Source of the DNA: Microcella frigidaquae
GTDB taxonomy: Bacteria; Actinomycetota; Actinomycetes; Actinomycetales; Microbacteriaceae
Direction: 5' to 3'
DNA: 64,000 nt
Assembly: GCF_014200395.1 (NCBI RefSeq)
Contig: NZ_JACHBS010000001.1
Coordinates: forward strand, 1,798,001-1,862,000
This document shows, piece after piece, positions 62,969-64,000 of this stretch. The position numbers and the translations under genes are program-made. Numbering within the stretch: position 1 is the stretch's first letter; the number at the start of each line of letters is the position of its first letter. The notes beneath the pieces are model-generated. The model ran no database searches and was not told the origin of the DNA. It was given only the letters and a program-made list of their open reading frames with translations.

Positions 62969-64000
62969 TCAGTCGGCGGCGATCCAGACCGTGGTGTCGG
63001 TCGGCACCATGCCGCCCTCGAGCGGGTTGCTGGCCAGCAGCAGCGCGCCCTCCGGCAGCGCGACCGGCTCCGCGCCCAGGTTGGCGATGACGATGACCGA
63101 GCGGTTGCGCAGAGCCACGACGTCGTCGCCGTAGCCCGGCAGCCACTCGACCGCGCCGCTTCCCAGTTCGTGCTGAGCCCGCAGCGACAGCGCCGCGCGG
63201 TAGAGCTCGAGAGTCGAGGCGGGGTTGCCGCGCTGCACGTCGCGCGCGAACCGGGCGAAGGTCGCCGGCTGCGGGAGCCAGCTCTCCCCGGAGCCGCTGA
63301 ATCCGAAGGCCGGGGCGGCGGTCTCCCACGGGATCGGCACGCGGCAGCCGTCGCGGCCGTAGACCTCTCCGTTGGTGCGGTGGAACGTCGGGTCCTCGCG
63401 CACGTGGTCGTCGAGCTCGATGACCTCGGGCAGACCGAGCTCCTCGCCCTGGTAGAGGTAGGCGCTGCCCGGCAGAGCGAGCATCAGGGACGAGGCGGCG
63501 CGGCCGCGCCTGAGGCCCAGCACCTCATCCGGCTTGTCCTCCGTGCGCGGGCCGATCCCGCTCGCGGGGGCGGCGCCGTAGGTGCTCAGGCCGTACCGGC
63601 TGGTGTGGCGCACGACGTCGTGGTTCGACAGCACCCAGGTGCTGGGGGCCCCGACGCTCTGGAACGCGGCGATCGACTCGTCGATCACCGACCGCAGGCG
63701 CGGAGCCTCCCAGGGCGTGCCCAGATAGCTGAAGTTGAACGCCTGGTGCATCTCGTCCGGGCGCACCCAGAGCGCGGCTTTGGCCAGCGGCTCGACCCAG
63801 GCCTCGGCGCACAGTACTCGGTCGCCCTCGTACTCGGCGAGCACGCGGTGCCAGTCGCGGTAGACGTCGTGCACCTCGGGCTGCGCCCAGTAGGGGACCT
63901 CGTCGGGCTTCATCATGCCCTCGGCGAGGCTCTCGCCCGCCCCGGCCTCCGCGATATCCGGCAGACCCTCCTTCTTCATGAGTCCGTGAGCGACGTCGAC
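62969..64000 (-). CDS. GH13 alpha-glucosidase-type enzyme, C-terminal part
   Basis: The frame is open to the window edge; 343 residues are present. It begins VDVAHGLMKKEGLPD, where the Asp is the GH13 nucleophile. The general acid is in VLCAEAWVEPL and the transition-state Asp in WVLSNHDVVRHTSRYG. YQGEELGLPEV and the RDGCRVPIPWE motif point to oligo-1,6-glucosidase or alpha-glucosidase of subfamily 23/30 type. A C-terminal beta-domain ends VWIAAD. The start lies outside the window. Confidence 0.92.
   Translation of the reverse strand, partial: VDVAHGLMKKEGLPDIAEAGAGESLAEGMMKPDEVPYWAQPEVHDVYRDWHRVLAEYEGDRVLCAEAWVEPLAKAALWVRPDEMHQAFNFSYLGTPWEAPRLRSVIDESIAAFQSVGAPSTWVLSNHDVVRHTSRYGLSTYGAAPASGIGPRTEDKPDEVLGLRRGRAASSLMLALPGSAYLYQGEELGLPEVIELDDHVREDPTFHRTNGEVYGRDGCRVPIPWETAAPAFGFSGSGESWLPQPATFARFARDVQRGNPASTLELYRAALSLRAQHELGSGAVEWLPGYGDDVVALRNRSVIVIANLGAEPVALPEGALLLASNPLEGGMVPTDTTVWIAAD

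Overview
The window is high-GC actinobacterial DNA. The archaeal-type AspRS, the menaquinone gene set (menC, menB, menE, menA, menD, menF, menG and a polyprenyl synthetase), the system-II cytochrome c maturation genes and the very GC-rich codon use all fit a Microbacteriaceae chromosome. Many backbone genes have no Shine-Dalgarno sequence. Instead a TANNNT box lies 6-8 nt before an ATG or GTG, the arrangement of leaderless actinobacterial transcripts, and it was used here to choose several starts.

Layout. Positions 1-2508 are backbone (VOC dioxygenase fragment, small proteins, aspS). Positions 2779-3760 hold a small lower-GC cadD/arsR cassette. From about 4.5 kb to 32.4 kb the window is a composite acquired region. 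It starts just after a histidine phosphatase with a foreign-looking tlpA-ccdA-resB-ccsB cytochrome c maturation operon, then a CmtR-type repressor with two CDF metal transporters. A mobile-element graveyard follows: an IS256-type element split by an IS21-type element, a second intact IS256 copy, three IS3-type elements, two identical IS30 copies and a third, related IS256-type element. Between them lie a redox module (CtaG-like, DsbA-like, VKOR), a second lipoprotein-menC pair, a SHOCT protein, and fragments of a monooxygenase, a type II GAPDH and a GH65 phosphorylase. The region ends inside the 3' remnant of a second ccsB at 32385-32609, so the native ccs genes were probably replaced.

Positions 32.7-48.9 kb return to backbone: lipoprotein, menC, menB, a TetR/serine hydrolase pair, menE, menA, a predicted dimethylamine N-demethylase cluster with Cache and GntR proteins and an amino-acid/amine permease, menD and PPK2. 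Positions 48.9-52.3 kb are a second lower-GC insertion: a secreted protein, an extra lgt, a small membrane protein, and a large unrecognised membrane protein directly behind a perfect palindrome that resembles a CsoR copper operator. Positions 52.3-64 kb are backbone: menF, menG, polyprenyl synthetase, ferredoxin-NADP reductase, cardiolipin synthase, YajQ, a lytic transglycosylase, tRNA-Tyr overlapping an inositol-phosphatase start codon, an M23 peptidase and a GH13 glucosidase fragment.

How the parts work together. The men genes supply menaquinone. Both ccs sets and the CtaG/DsbA/VKOR genes serve cytochrome c and extracytoplasmic disulfide chemistry. The metal genes form three separately regulated cassettes: CadD with an ArsR protein, CDF transporters with CmtR, and a putative copper cassette. 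Nothing resembling CRISPR, prophage or a plasmid origin was seen.
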